Below are positions 34,657-46,290 of a stretch of DNA of 64,000 nt, one piece after another. The notes beneath the pieces are model-generated. The model searched no databases. It saw nothing but the letters and a program-made list of their open reading frames with translations, and had not been told where the DNA came from. How positions within the stretch are numbered: position 1 is the stretch's first letter; the number at the start of each line of letters is the position of its first letter. The translations under genes were made by a program, and so were the position numbers. The stretch is from Sanghuangporus weigelae. Taxonomy: Eukaryota; Basidiomycota; Agaricomycetes; Hymenochaetales; Hymenochaetaceae. The stretch is from the NCBI GenBank assembly GCA_033182465.1, contig CP137320.1:2170001-2234000 (forward strand), given 5' to 3'.

Positions 34657-35977
34657 ATGTTCCTCAGACCGCAGACAAACAAGAGTGCTCAAAAGCAGGC
34701 CGCTGAAGATCCTGCGCTGCAGCCCTGGGTCGAGAAATAGTATGTAGATGCCTAATGATCAGATGCTTGCTAACTCGATCGTAGTCGACCGAAGACCATC
34801 GACGATGTTTCGTCTCAAGAACACATTGTGGCTGTCCTCCAAAAGACGTTGACATCAACGAACGTAAGGAGATTTGACGAAGAAATTTTGACTGCTGCTG
34901 ATTGAGGATATCCTAGCTTCCTCACATGTTGTTCTATGGACCTCCTGGAACGGGGAAAACATCCACCATTCTAGCTCTGGCTCGTCAACTATTTGGGTAC
35001 GTTCTACAGTTTTGCTACGCCAATGCAGGCTGTTTGATACTTCTTCAAGCCCAGATAACTTCAAGAATCGAGTTCTCGAACTCAACGCATCCGATGAACG
35101 TGGTATTGCAATTGTACGCGAAAAGATAAAAAACTTTGCACGCCAGACACCTCGGGCGCAAATTGTTGCATCCGACGGGAAGGCCTACCCTTGTCCACCA
35201 TATAAGATCATCATTCTAGATGAAGCAGACTCAATGACTCATGACGCGCAATCGGCGTTGCGCCGCATCATGGAAACCTACGCTCGTATTACTCGGTTTT
35301 GTCTGGTCTGCAACTATGTTACGAGAATCATCGAGCCGCTCGCTTCGCGCTGCTCGAAATTTCGTTTTAGACCACTCGATACGTCTGCTACCGCCCAGCG
35401 CATTCGGCATATTACAGAGGCAGAGAAAGTCCGCGTTACACCCGAAGTCGTGGATACTCTCATTTCTGTCTCTGGTGGTGACCTCCGTCGTTCAATAACA
35501 TATCTTCAATCAGCTTCCCGGCTTTCGTCATCGACAGATCCACCTACTGAGGTCACACCGCGAGATGTACAAGAAATCGCAGGTGTTGTACCTGACAAAG
35601 TCGTGAACTCAATTGGTCAAGTGTTGGGCGTGGAAACCGTTGGAGGCAAGGACAGCATGGATGTGGACGACAACACGAAACGACGAAAGGGTTTTGAAGC
35701 CGTCAAAACAGCTGTGAAAGGACTCGTACGAGAGGGTTATTCGGCGTCCCAGCTTTTGACACAGGTCAGTCGTAATTCGGGTTCGTTATCGCCTAACTGA
35801 CATTAAGACTCTTGTCAGCTCCACGATCTGATCATCCACCATCCAACTTTGAGCGCAAAACAAAAGGCACGATGTGCCATGGTTTTCGCCGACGCGGACA
35901 AAGCACTGTGCGATGGCGCAGATGAAGAACTCCAGATCTTAGAGGTCTCCTTGCAAATATACAAAGCACTAACATAG
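34657..35977 (+). CDS. RFC2: Replication factor C subunit 2 (yeast Rfc2, human RFC4)
   Basis: A small subunit of the clamp loader that opens PCNA and sets it on primed DNA. The frame starts [13 protein letters not shown], then the RFC box [13 protein letters not shown]. Walker A is [20 protein letters not shown], followed by [20 protein letters not shown]. Walker B is [20 protein letters not shown], sensor 1 [20 protein letters not shown] (with the SRC motif), and sensor 2 [20 protein letters not shown]. The C-terminal collar helices end [19 protein letters not shown]. The [10 protein letters not shown] segment and [18 protein letters not shown] identify the Rfc2/RFC4 subunit rather than its siblings. 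About 350 residues and five short introns, the normal size. Confidence 0.95.
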
Positions 35978-36245
35978 ACTTCTTTTTTTTCTGTATTCTG
36001 TCCTTGCCATCACATTATGTATACTTAACAATGAATCTGATTCGCATTGAGATGATGAAAGCAGCAGAAGTGCAAGCACAGCGTACACAAAAAGAAAACA
36101 TTACAGAAGATCTAATGATCTTCCGCATCGGCAAATTTTCTCGACAAGAACGGGAAATCCTTTGTCTACGTATGTTGAACAACAAGCAGAAAGAAGCAGA
36201 CTATATACATTCATATGTATTACGCATTTTCTACTTGCATTTTTC

Positions 36246-38432
36246 TCACCGGATGCCTGCTGTCGCTTTCTGAAGGGCACGCTTGATAGCGAGCTGGGAC
36301 TTCCTAAGCTCATCTGCGGAGGAGTCCTCGATCTCGAGCCTTTCAAGCGCGCGAGCGAGCTCAGACTCAACCTGCTGCTTAGCACCACGCTTGAGCTTCA
36401 TGCCAATCTCAGGGCTCGTAATCGTGCTCTCGACCTGGTGGATGTAGGCCTCAAGATCGCTCTTCGCTTCATGGCGCGCGCCGAAATCTTTGTCGGCTTG
36501 CTTGAACTGCTCAGCATCCTTGATCATCTGCTCGATCTCCGCACTAGAGAGACGGCCAACCGAGTTCGTGATGCTGATGGATGCTTTGCGGCCTGAAGCA
36601 CGGTCCATGGCGGATACTTTCAGCAGACCGTTAGCATCAACCTCGAAGGTCGTCACAAGCTCCGCCTGTCCGCGCGGCATAGGTGGAATCCCGGTAAGCT
36701 CGAACTCTCCGAGAAGACGGTTGTCACGGCACTGCGTGCGTTCGCCCTCATAGACCGGGAACGTGACAGTCGTCTGGTTATCCTCAACCGTGGTGAAGGT
36801 TCGGCTCTTGTTCGTTGGAATGGGTGTATTTCGTGGGACGACAACACCGAAAACATCACCCTGCATGGCAACGCCGAGGGAAAGAGGGGCAACGTCGAGG
36901 AGGAGCAAGTCCTGAGTCTTTTCCGACGTCTGACCGGTAAGCACTGCAGCTTGAACAGCAGCACCGTACGCAACGGCCTCGTCCGGGTTGATGGACTTGT
37001 TCAAGGAGCGGCCACCAAAGAATTCTGAAACCAAAGACTGGATCTTCGGGATACGAGTAGAACCACCGACAAGAACGATGTCGTCAACCTACACGATTGA
37101 AATTCTGAAGTCAGAATAGAGAGACGCATGCTAGAATATGTGTCTGACCTTCTCCTTGGAGATCTTCGAGTCCTTGAGGACCTTCTCGACAGGCTCAACA
37201 GTCGATTTGAACAAGTGTGCATTGATTTCCTCGAATTTCGCACGGGTAATGTTAGACGAGAAGTCTTCACCCTGGAATAGAGAGTCAACTTCAACTGTTG
37301 TCTGAGCAACAGACGAAAGCGTGCGCTTGGCACGCTCGCAAGCGGAACGGAGACGGCGGAGTGCGCGAGGGTCATCAGAGATGTCAAGTTTAGTCTTGCG
37401 CTTGAACTCGTTCTTGAAATGCTCAAGAAGATTGTTATCGAAGTCCTCCCCTCCCAAGTGCGTGTCACCAGCTGTGGCCTTTACTGCAAAGACTCCGCCA
37501 GTGATATTGAGAAGGGAGACATCAAAAGTTCCTCCACCAAGATCGAAGATCAGGACATTGCGCTCATTTTTTGACTTTTGGTCCAGACCATAAGCAATGG
37601 CAGCGGCGGTCGGTTCATTGATGATACGAAGAACATCCAGTCCAGCGATTGAGCCGGCATCCTTTGTCGCGAGACGTTGCGAATCATTGAAATAAGCTGG
37701 GACACTATAAGCCCAAACCAAGTCAATAGTTTCCTCTAAACCCACGAATGGATATCTTACGTGACGACAGCCTTCTTCACTGTCTTACCCAACTTCGCCT
37801 CCGAGATATCTTTCATCTTCGTGAGAACCATTGCAGAGATCTCCTGTGGAGTGAACGTCTTCTCTTCCCCAAGATAATTCACTTGGACCAACGGCGAGCC
37901 ATCCTTGTCGACGACCTTGAACGGCCAATGCTCCATGTCCTACGAGTACCAGAAATGCAAAGAAAAATGCTTAGCAACTTACATTCTTTATTAGTGCATA
38001 ACCACTAGTACCTTTTTTACATCCGGGTCACTAAGATCGATCTTTGTCAGATTATAGAGACTACGGGACAGGAATGAGAACTCACTCATAACGGCGACCA
38101 ATGAGACGCTTTGCATCGAAGACGGTATTCAGCGGGTTCATAGCGGCCTGATTTTTTGCGGCATCACCAATTAGACGCTCCTCCGCCGAGAAGGCGACAT
38201 AAGAAGGAGTCGTTCGGTTACCCTCTGGATGCTTCGTTAGACCAAGGAGTACAGAATAGCGACGCATACATACGGTCATTGGCGATGATCTCTACACGAT
38301 CGTTCTGCCAAACACCGACACAGCTATAAACAGAGGGTTAAGTCGAACTAAACAAGAATAAATCAGGCGGAAAACTGACGAGTAGGTAGTTCCAAGGTCG
38401 ATACCAACTGCACCATCGAAGACATCATCCAT
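36246..38432 (-). CDS. SSB1: Ribosome-associated cytosolic Hsp70, SSB type
   Basis: SSB chaperones sit at the ribosome exit tunnel with RAC and fold nascent chains. The ATPase domain has [62 protein letters not shown] and [20 protein letters not shown]. The substrate domain has [20 protein letters not shown] and [20 protein letters not shown]. The end reads [20 protein letters not shown] and [16 protein letters not shown]. The lack of a C-terminal EEVD (SSA type) or ER retention signal, the [20 protein letters not shown] stretch, and a Leu-rich export-signal-like [10 protein letters not shown] near the end all place it in the SSB class. Start [14 protein letters not shown] at 38432. About five introns. 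It is divergent from the mitochondrial uS2 gene, with 211 bp between start codons. Confidence 0.93.
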
Positions 38433-38643
38433 TTTTGTCTGTATTCTTCAGAGAAAGTAAAGGAAAGGGGATAAAGACAGGAGAGGGAGATGAAGGGGCA
38501 ATGCAAAGAGAGAGAGAAAGCACTCAGACTGGCCTGTGGAAAAAAAATTGTGAACGGTGATCGCTGACAAATCAACAACAGAAACAGAAATCCGGATTTG
38601 GCGAGTCTGGCTCTGCAAAATCTGAAGTGCTTTCCTGAAGACC

Positions 38644-39718
38644 ATGCAGACCAGTCTGAGGTCGTGGCAACTGAACAAAAACTGTTGGCGCTCATGGCGT
38701 CCTGCAAGAGATGTCGTGTCCGTGGCGCCTCCTATGACTTCTACTCGCATACGAAAACATACCAGTCGACGGTGTATGAGCACCGACATCCCGCACGACG
38801 CGCCTCTCAAGACTCCGGAGGATTGGACTCAATTTCAGCTTGAACATGCTGAAGAAAAGTTGTTCAGTGCGTAATAAAGGAGCTATTTTCGAGCTCTATC
38901 TTCTCATAAAACTGCATTCTTCATGTACAGTGGATTTTTACGGACAGTACGGTTCAGCACAATCTCGAGAAAACACCTGGCAACCCTACCACTCCTTGCA
39001 CCGTCCCCCTTCCCCCGGTCAGCTCACCCTTTCCGCCTTGCTAGCTGCTGGCGCGCATCTAGGCCATAGCACATCGCTTCTCAATCCAAACTTTCTCCCC
39101 TACGCGTATGGCACACGAGCAGGAATCACAGTCATCGACCTGGACAATACTCTGCCCATGCTCCGCCGTGCTGCAAATCTCACCCGCGCAGTTGCCGCTG
39201 AAGGCGGGACGATTGTTTTTATCGGCACTCGACCTGACTTACGACCGGTAGTGAAAAAGGCTTCCGAGCGAGCGGGCAATAGAACCTACTACGTCGGCGA
39301 GAAGTGGTTACCTGGCACACTCACGAATCGTCTACATCATTATGATAAGTCTACTGTCATGAAGAACAGAGTCATCCCCGATCTTATGATCATTCTCAAC
39401 CCACTCGCAAATATGTCTGCGATTCGTGAAGCCGCAATCGAGCATGTCCCGACGATAGGAATTATCGACTCGAACGTTGATCCTCGCATTGTCATGTACG
39501 CTATTCCAGCTAACGACGAGAGCACGCGGACCGCAGAGCTCATAGGTGGTGTTCTGAGTATTGCCGGCCGGGAAGGCGCCGAGCTGCACCTCGGGAAACA
39601 AGTCCGATTTGAAGAGAAAAGACAGGCAGTGCAGGAGGCGCGGGAAAGCGAACGGGCAAGACGATTACGGCAGGTTCAGAAGCGATTAGATGAAGAGGAT
39701 GAGCTTTATACTCCATGA
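38644..39718 (+). CDS. MRP4: Mitochondrial small ribosomal subunit protein uS2 (Mrp4)
   Basis: The first exon encodes a basic leader rich in Arg, Ser and Trp (MQTSLRSWQLNKNCWRSWRP, later RKHTSRRCMS), suitable for mitochondrial import, followed by a charged linker (PLKTPEDWTQFQLEHAEEKL). One intron of about 55 bp (38876-38930) joins this to the uS2 domain. That domain contains LTLSALLAAGAHLGHSTSLL, LPYAYGTRAGITVIDLDNTL, GTIVFIGTRPDLRPVVKKAS, YVGEKWLPGTLTNRLHHYD, RVIPDLMIILNPLANMSAIR and IIDSNVDPRIVMYAIPANDE. These are the standard uS2 blocks (GAHLGH, P-x-L, DSN-x-DP). A charged helix closes the protein at 39718. Length, about 340 residues, fits a fungal mitochondrial uS2. Confidence 0.92.
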
Positions 39719-39878
39719 CAATTGAATATCATCATTTCGCGCATGCATACTTATCGTCTAGCTTATTGTGCGCCAATATAATCAAGATCATATTGCATAA
39801 ATACCTCCATGATACAGAGAATTGGCTATGAAGATCCTGCTGCATGCGACTGCACTTGTTGGATTTTTAACCAATGCT

Positions 39879-41652
39879 CTAAAACGTGTCTTTCAGTGAA
39901 AGCGACAACTGCTGTACATAAAATACTGTACCTTCTGCAGCTTCTAAAGCCATCAAATTGCCCTTCAGTTTGTTAAGCGTCTCAACATACTCGTCTTCCT
40001 CTACGCTATCAAAGACAATGCCGCCTCCTGCCTGCAGGTACGCGACACCATCCTTGAATGTCATAGTGCGAATTGCGATGCAAGCATCCATTTCGTCATG
40101 AGCGAAATCCCAACGACCCACCGCACCAGCATAGACACCTCGTTTCTCTCGTTCTAAAGAGTAGATCAACTCGATTGCCTTAATTTTCGGCGCTCCTGAG
40201 ACTGTGCCAGCAGGGAAGATGGAGCGGAAAGCATCAAATCTGAGATTGTTTAGGGAAATAACTTCTGATCGTACTGGCCAAACTTACCGTGTCAATCCAT
40301 CTCGAAGGATACCAGAGACTTGCGATGTCAGATGAATGACGTGGCTGAATTTTTCTAATTGCATGAGATGATCCACTTTTACGGTCCTTGCATCACAGAC
40401 GCGGTTAACATCGTTCCGTGCAAGGTCGACGAGCATTATGTGTTCCGCGCGATCTTTCTCAGAAGCTTGGAGTTCATTTCCCAACCGCTCGTCCTCTACG
40501 GATGTCAAGTCAGAAACAAATCACATCAGTGAGTTCTGTAGAGTAGTACCTTCAGGCGTCTTTCCGCGCTTCGTCGTTCCGGCGATAGCGTGATTGTATA
40601 CTTTATTCCGTTCCACTTTGCATAGAGTTTCTGGACTCGCTCCAACAAGCTGCAAATCTCCACAGTCGACATAGAACATATAAGGACTCGGGTTCACTTG
40701 TCGTAACTGTCGGTAAGCATTGAAAGGATGTAACGTAGTAGGTCGTGAGATCCGCTGGGATGGTACAGCTTGGATGATGTCGCCCGCGACAATGCGCTGC
40801 TTTAACTTTGTCACGAAGGCTTCGTAACCGTCCCTCCCAACATTGGACGTGGCATGTTGTTCGATGACTATAGGTTGTTGGAGAGGCTCGGGTGCCGGAC
40901 TTGACGAAAGTAAAACGCGTGCTAGGCGACGTGCCTTTTCGACTGCCGTGTTATACACAAATGCAAGATTCATCTGGGGAGAATCGCGGTTCGGTGATGA
41001 AAAGAATACGTGCGAAACAACCTTGATGTTCTGGAACAAGTGATCGAAGATGACGATCGTGTCTGCGAGCATGAAGAACGCCTCAGGAATCCCGAGAGGA
41101 TCTTTGAGCTGACATGCGGTCTTTGGTTCGAAATATTGGATACAATCGTAGGAGACGTATCCAATTGCACCGCCTGTAAACGTTGGGACTTCTGGGATTT
41201 TGACATAACGATAGGATGCAAGCTCCTTCTGCAGTACAGACATCGGGTCACCGGTAGCCTCTTCTTTGGGCCCTGTCTTTACAATCTTTATTGGATCTAA
41301 TTTTCACGTCGACAACATACATCCATGATGAGGCCAGTCGCATAGGCCCAGGCTAAGGACACTCACCAGCCCCAATGAAACTGTATCGCGCGATGTTTTC
41401 GCCTGCAATCACAGACTCGAGCAGGAAGCTATACTTCGAGTCTTTTGCGACCTTGAGATAGGCAATGCATGGCGTTAACAGGTCCGCTGGAAGCTGGACA
41501 AAGACTGGAACACAGTTTCCTCTTTTTTCTGTTAGAATATATTGCTCGACCGTCGCCAGCGGCGGGTAAGGCACCAGTGTCTAAGCATCCTCGTGTCAAA
41601 AAAATATGTGCTTTGTTCGAAGGGACTCTGGTAGACGTACTTGAGGGTCCAT
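39879..41652 (-). CDS. TRP2: Anthranilate synthase component I
   Basis: Converts chorismate plus glutamine-derived ammonia (from the TRP3 amidotransferase) to anthranilate, the first step of tryptophan synthesis. The first exon is only MDPQ, then an intron, then [14 protein letters not shown]. The feedback-binding element reads [20 protein letters not shown]. The chorismate-binding domain holds [85 protein letters not shown]-like residues ([18 protein letters not shown]), [32 protein letters not shown] and [18 protein letters not shown]. All are typical of active enzymes. About 510 residues with four or five short introns. A GCN4-type site lies 47 bp before the ATG. Divergent from SHQ1. Confidence 0.95.
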
Positions 41653-41698
41653 GGAAGTTGCAAGAAGGGTGGTAGTGGTTGTCTGTTTCTAGACGCGT

Positions 41699-41705
41699 TG
41701 AGTCA
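41699..41705. promoter_or_regulatory. Gcn4/Cpc1-type site TGAGTCA before TRP2
   Basis: An exact TGAGTCA (context GTTGAGTCAAAT) lies 47 bp upstream of the TRP2 start codon and about 180 bp upstream of SHQ1. Gcn4/Cpc1 factors bind TGASTCA to induce amino-acid biosynthesis genes under starvation, so its place before TRP2 is what cross-pathway control predicts. Short spacing to the ATG suggests a short leader or a site near the transcription start. Confidence 0.6.
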
Positions 41706-41885
41706 AATAAATTATAATTATATATTTATCGCCGATCAATTTCTGCTACTCACCACCAACACATCAAACAACGACGAGCACGGAACAGCGTTTGTCTGCT
41801 GATTCGGCTGTACGCTGGGGATTTAACTGAATAAAGGTCGCAGAAAAAGGAAATATCGACTTATTGGAACTGGTTTTATAGATTG

Positions 41886-43892
41886 ATGATCACTCCGCGG
41901 TTCAGCTGTTCGCAGACTCCGAACGCGGTCATAATTCGCATATACACGCCAGCAGTACGCGTGAGTGCCCAAACCACCATTCATTTTACTCACGGCTACT
42001 CATATGCTCACTGGTCAGTCAGGCATCAGATATCGAAATACACGTAGATGGCACATTGTTTTCTCTGCACATCAGCCCGTATTTCCTGCGTCTGAACTTC
42101 CCGTCGTCGGTCGTCGAGGATGACGCATCCTCCGCGGTCTACGACCCGGTTTCGGGTTATTTGACAGTCACGCTCACCAAAGTCATGCCGTGTTTAGAGT
42201 TCAAAGATCTCGATGTCCTTGCTAAACTGTTAGCACCTCCGAAACGCGATGAGCCACTATCTAAGCCTACTATTGAGGTCATCAGTTCGCAAGATGCAGA
42301 ACTGCTTGAACAACCTTCCGGTGATGATGCCAATACATTAGAAGACCTGACTCCGGACCAGCGCGAAGTTCTGGAAGGTATGAACTAGCTGATCTCCGCT
42401 TTTGTGGAATTACTGAATTAAGGTATTTCTGATAGCGGCTGAGAATGATTGGCATCTTCCCCAGAATGCACCGGATGTTGTGGAAACACCATCAGTCAGT
42501 ATCACTACTGAAAGACGATACGGGTTTTTAGATGCATACACTGGCTATTTTAGGCATGTTGCCAATAGTGAGAACGAGGTTAACGAACTTGGCCCGGATG
42601 CTGAAATCCTTCTGCCCGTCGAACGGCGAGAGAAGAGACGCAAACACGAAGAAGAGAAATGGGACGAAGATTACTACATGTCAGTATCTCCTTGTCGCGT
42701 CAGTCCGGATTGCGCTCAAATCTTCACCCGCATTCACCAGGGCGGATTATGTCGATGACGAGCACATACGAGAACTCGTCCCTTACAAACCGCCACCCGA
42801 GTCTCCGTGTTCTCCAGAGCTTCCAGATCCTCTGGTCTTTACAGAGGAAGAGAACATGGATATGTTGCGACTTCCGAGGAAAGAATGTACGTTCTTGAGA
42901 TATCAAAACATATTCTAAAAATCACTGATAATCGTTTCCAGATCTAGCAACGCCATTGCAGGAGCATAACCTCTACTTGACTCTCCTCACGATCCTGTTC
43001 TCTTACGCGTATGAAATGCGGACAACTGAGAATGATCCGACACCAGAAAGCGCATGGACAATATGTTCTCTTACGCCCGCCTTTTCTGCTCTTGATCCAG
43101 CTCCTTATGGATCCACTACCTCGAGTCTGTCGACTTTCACGCCTGAGGAGCTGCAAGAAACTCTCGTAGCTTCCTTCAGACGAGCCTTAGCTTTCTCTTT
43201 GTACCGGTCTTTCGCTTTAGCGGAAAGGTGTCTGCAAGATGTATCTATTATTTTACGACACGGAAGGCGGGCCACTCTTCGCGCTTTGCTTGAGATCAAG
43301 CGGATTCTCGAGGGACATGAGGTTTATTACGTCTACAGCAAAATTTGGCTGGAAGATTTCTGTCGCTGGGTTGCTAGTGATGCTAGGTGAGCGGCCTATT
43401 TACTGTAGTGCCTTATCTAGTACTTCATACGCTGTTACCCTCATTTTATCCGCCTTGTCACTAAGAAACGACTGACGCAATTGTGATTTTAGCGAGGAAA
43501 TTCTCCGCTCTCTGGGTGAGGCGCTAGCGACAATTGAAGTTAATAAGCAAGGTCTCGGATGGGATCTCGTTGCACTCGAGACTGCAGCGCTTGAACAGGA
43601 GAGCCGCGAGCCGGATAGCGACGACGATTTTGAGCCAGATGCCGCATCGCAGCCCATCCTGGCGTCCCGTCAAGATGATAATCGCGAAGATAACATCGCC
43701 GAGGACGATACTCAGTCAACGTCATCCGCTAGTTCTACCGCGGATTCTCTACCCTCTTCATCTCCCGAGTCACTTAGTTCCAGTCCAGATGCCAGTCCCA
43801 GCTTGTCGTCCGGGTCCGAGTCGGAATCCCAGTCTTCTGTTGTTTCTCAGACTCTAGCATCTTCCTCACGTTCATCAATATCTGGACCCTAA
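41886..43892 (+). CDS. SHQ1: SHQ1, assembly chaperone of box H/ACA snoRNPs
   Basis: Shq1 binds Cbf5/dyskerin before it enters H/ACA particles. The N-terminal CS (p23-like) domain reads MITPRFSCSQTPNAVIIRIY, then ASDIEIHVDGTLFSLHISPY and FLRLNFPSSVVEDDASSAVY, then SGYLTVTLTKVMPCLEFKDL. The SHQ1-specific domain follows: RRYGFLDAYTGYFRHVANSE, LYLTLLTILFSYAYEMRTTE, SLYRSFALAERCLQDVSIIL, GRRATLRALLEIKRILEGHE and IWLEDFCRWVASDA. The tail after about 43,600 is Ser/Asp/Glu-rich and disordered, ending SSRSSISGP. About five introns. Both domains and their order match the family, with no missing part. Confidence 0.95.
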
Positions 43893-45171
43893 CATGATAT
43901 CCCTCCGGGCTTTGTTCAATCTAAAACTTCTATTGTAGTGCTCTGTGCTTCTTTACGTAGGGACATGTAGATGCATCATGTGCAGAAATGTCGTGGTATC
44001 AGCACGGTGTTCAAACCTCTTGGCTACCGACGAGAGCACCCTTCCGGTCCGTCATGTGTGACACAAAGCCAGGTGTAATAGCATCCGCTTCTTCCACTCA
44101 CCAAATTCGGGATTTAATCAAGATTAGATATGCTCCAGTTGAGCTCGGATCGCGGAGTCCAAACCAGAGTGCTTACAATAGTAATCTGCGATCTCGAGAT
44201 GTATATATACGTACACATGGATTTCATCGTGCTTGTTCACGGCCACGGAAGATACCGAATGAAGTCAGCTTCCCGCTGGGAGGCAGGGTAAGTAGCGAGA
44301 GGCAGCAAAGCCAAGCTCGATCCTTAAGTCTAGACGTCTCTGGCCAGCCTGGGCGGTGCTTGCCATATCCCAAAGTAAACTGAAGTACGACCGCTCCGCG
44401 AGAATTTATTTTCAAATGAGGTAACTTTCCTGAATTATCCGAGCTTCTTCCTTACCAAAGCGTACGATCATCCCGGGATGGGATATCAGAAGGACGGAAT
44501 CGGTGGCAAACGCGGCGTGAAAGATTGCGGTACTTGCACGAATCACATCGAATGAATACAATGAGAGCGCGCACAGCACATATGATGTGCAGCATGCACA
44601 TGCACGTTCCCTCGGAGAAAGTGCGTGAGAAGGAGGGTCCAAACAAGAGGATGTCGGTATACTAGAGGACTTTCGAAGACCGGGTGAGTACTGCCACTAA
44701 GCTTCGAGAAGGAAGCTGTGAGGAAGAGCATCGAGAACAAGACACCACAGGATTGAAAGAGCACGCCGGCGTTCACGGCCAACCGAAGGTTCTGAGATTG
44801 AGTCTAGTGCCGAGAGCGATTCCACATATGATAAGTACAGATTCAGAAGAACTTCTTTCGATTACGAGTTCACGAGGCGAGATCGAAGGCATATGTATGT
44901 ATGATCGAACGTATCGCACACTCTGGTCCGATACGGGATATGGTGCATACTACGGTTCGGGCCGACGTTTCAGAGCTTACAGCTATGTCTTCAACAAAAT
45001 TGCAGGATCCGATTACCCAGTGCTATTTGCTATCGGTATGATTGCAATTCCGTGCAAGTTGATTTCCGTGATAGGCGTGCGTAATGATACTTTATCGTGA
45101 AAATATAACCGGAAGACGTCTCTCAGAAATTCCGGTATCAGCTGGACCAAACTTGCATGCAAACGAAGCCC
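43893..45171. other. Convergent intergenic region SHQ1 / CBP4, no gene recognised
   Basis: About 1.28 kb between two stop codons, long for convergent neighbours here. Open frames exist on both strands (for example 44684-45100 plus) but they start at non-ATG codons and resemble no family I know. The sequence has no obvious terminal repeats. It may hold long 3' UTRs, a noncoding RNA or a decayed gene. Confidence 0.4.
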
Positions 45172-46030
45172 CTATTTGCGTTGCTCTGCCCAGACTGGTT
45201 TTTGCGAATCTGGATCAGTTGAGGCCGACTGTAAGACAAATTTCATTTTAGTACAACGTATCTGCGAGCGGAGTAACGGCTAAAGTTAGAAATTAGAACA
45301 CCAAAACACAGTCTTGCAGGATACTATCAATAACAAAAGAACAAACAAAATAACTTCTTCAAGGCTTGGTATGTAGATAGTGGAAGGCCAAGGGAATACA
45401 GAATCCAAAAGTAGCTGGGCTGCAGATCACTCACAGGACTTTGGGTGGTATCCTGCCGATGAATCGCGTTTTCAGCTGCTAGCCGTTGAGCACGCGCTGC
45501 GTCCACCTGCCGTCGCACTTCAGGAGACATTTTCTATCGCCACATGATAACCAGTTGTCAGTCATTCTATCAACGAAAACACGGTGAAGAACCGCTGTAT
45601 TATATGAGAGAACCATACTTCATAGAGTTGTTCAGGAGTCGGAGTCACGGCTGGGAATGCCGAGAAATGTCCGTACTTGCGTGAGCTCGGAGTTCGCATA
45701 GTTATAGTATAAAAATCCCATGTACTGACCTCGCATGGTCACATATCCGATCCCGAGGCCTACGAGGACGTTCAAACAAACATGCGTCGACGTTTCACGC
45801 ATTCGGATGTCGTAAAATCGGAAAACAAGTATATGCGGAGCACGATGCGACAGTTGCACAGAGACCGGAACAAACATCTTGTTAGTAAACTCGGATAGCA
45901 CAAGGACTGAAAGGAGCTAATTGGAATGAAATGGAAAAGGGCGGAAAGCGGGAGAACCGTACAAAAAGAAACTCGCCGTACTTCCGACCAATGCTGCGGT
46001 GACTTTCACCCATGGCATTCGACCCGACAT
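45172..46030 (-). CDS. CBP4: Cytochrome bc1 complex assembly factor Cbp4
   Basis: Cbp4 is a small inner-membrane protein that binds newly made cytochrome b and helps build complex III. Five small exons assemble an 88-residue protein: MSGRMPWVKVTAALVG; SLGIGYVTMR; AVTPTPEQLYE; KMSPEVRRQVDAARAQRLAA then ENAIHRQDTTQSP; and SASTDPDSQKPVWAEQRK. Introns have donors GTACGG, GTCAGT, GTATGG and GTGAGT. A single membrane segment spans residues about 9-25. The TPTPEQLYEKMSPEVRR block and the terminal KPVWA are hallmarks of the family. The last intron is about 210 bp, unusually long here. It could be missed by gene finders, which would then stop at 45327. About 600 of the 860 bp are intronic. Confidence 0.85.
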
Positions 46031-46284
46031 GATCAGTGAACGATGCTCAGAGAAAGCCCCAGATCGCCGATTTTTAGTGGCACAGTATCAGTGTTTCGTT
46101 GCCTTCCACACAAGTACTGATATCAGAAAGTCATGAAAATGTCTTATATATAGCGAGAAAAAGGACGTACGCAACACTTCGTGTATCGAATTGCCTACTC
46201 AAAACGCGAGGAACTTCCGAGTATGTGATGTGGACTACGAGACACGACACGGATGGAATCGACTCGCGTCGCGTGTTGATGGGT

Positions 46285-46290
46285 CACGTG
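46285..46290. promoter_or_regulatory. CACGTG box upstream of CBP4
   Basis: CACGTG (context GGGTCACGTGTCA) about 255 bp before the CBP4 start. In yeast, Cbf1-type factors act at several respiratory genes; a link here is inference. Confidence 0.35.

Noticed and set aside
44543-44782. Possible small secreted protein on the minus strand (hydrophobic start)
   Set aside because: The frame begins at TTG, not ATG, and has no plausible upstream exon or family likeness.
44684-45100. 138-codon plus-strand open frame between SHQ1 and CBP4
   Set aside because: It starts at GTG, overlaps the 3' side of CBP4, and resembles no known family.
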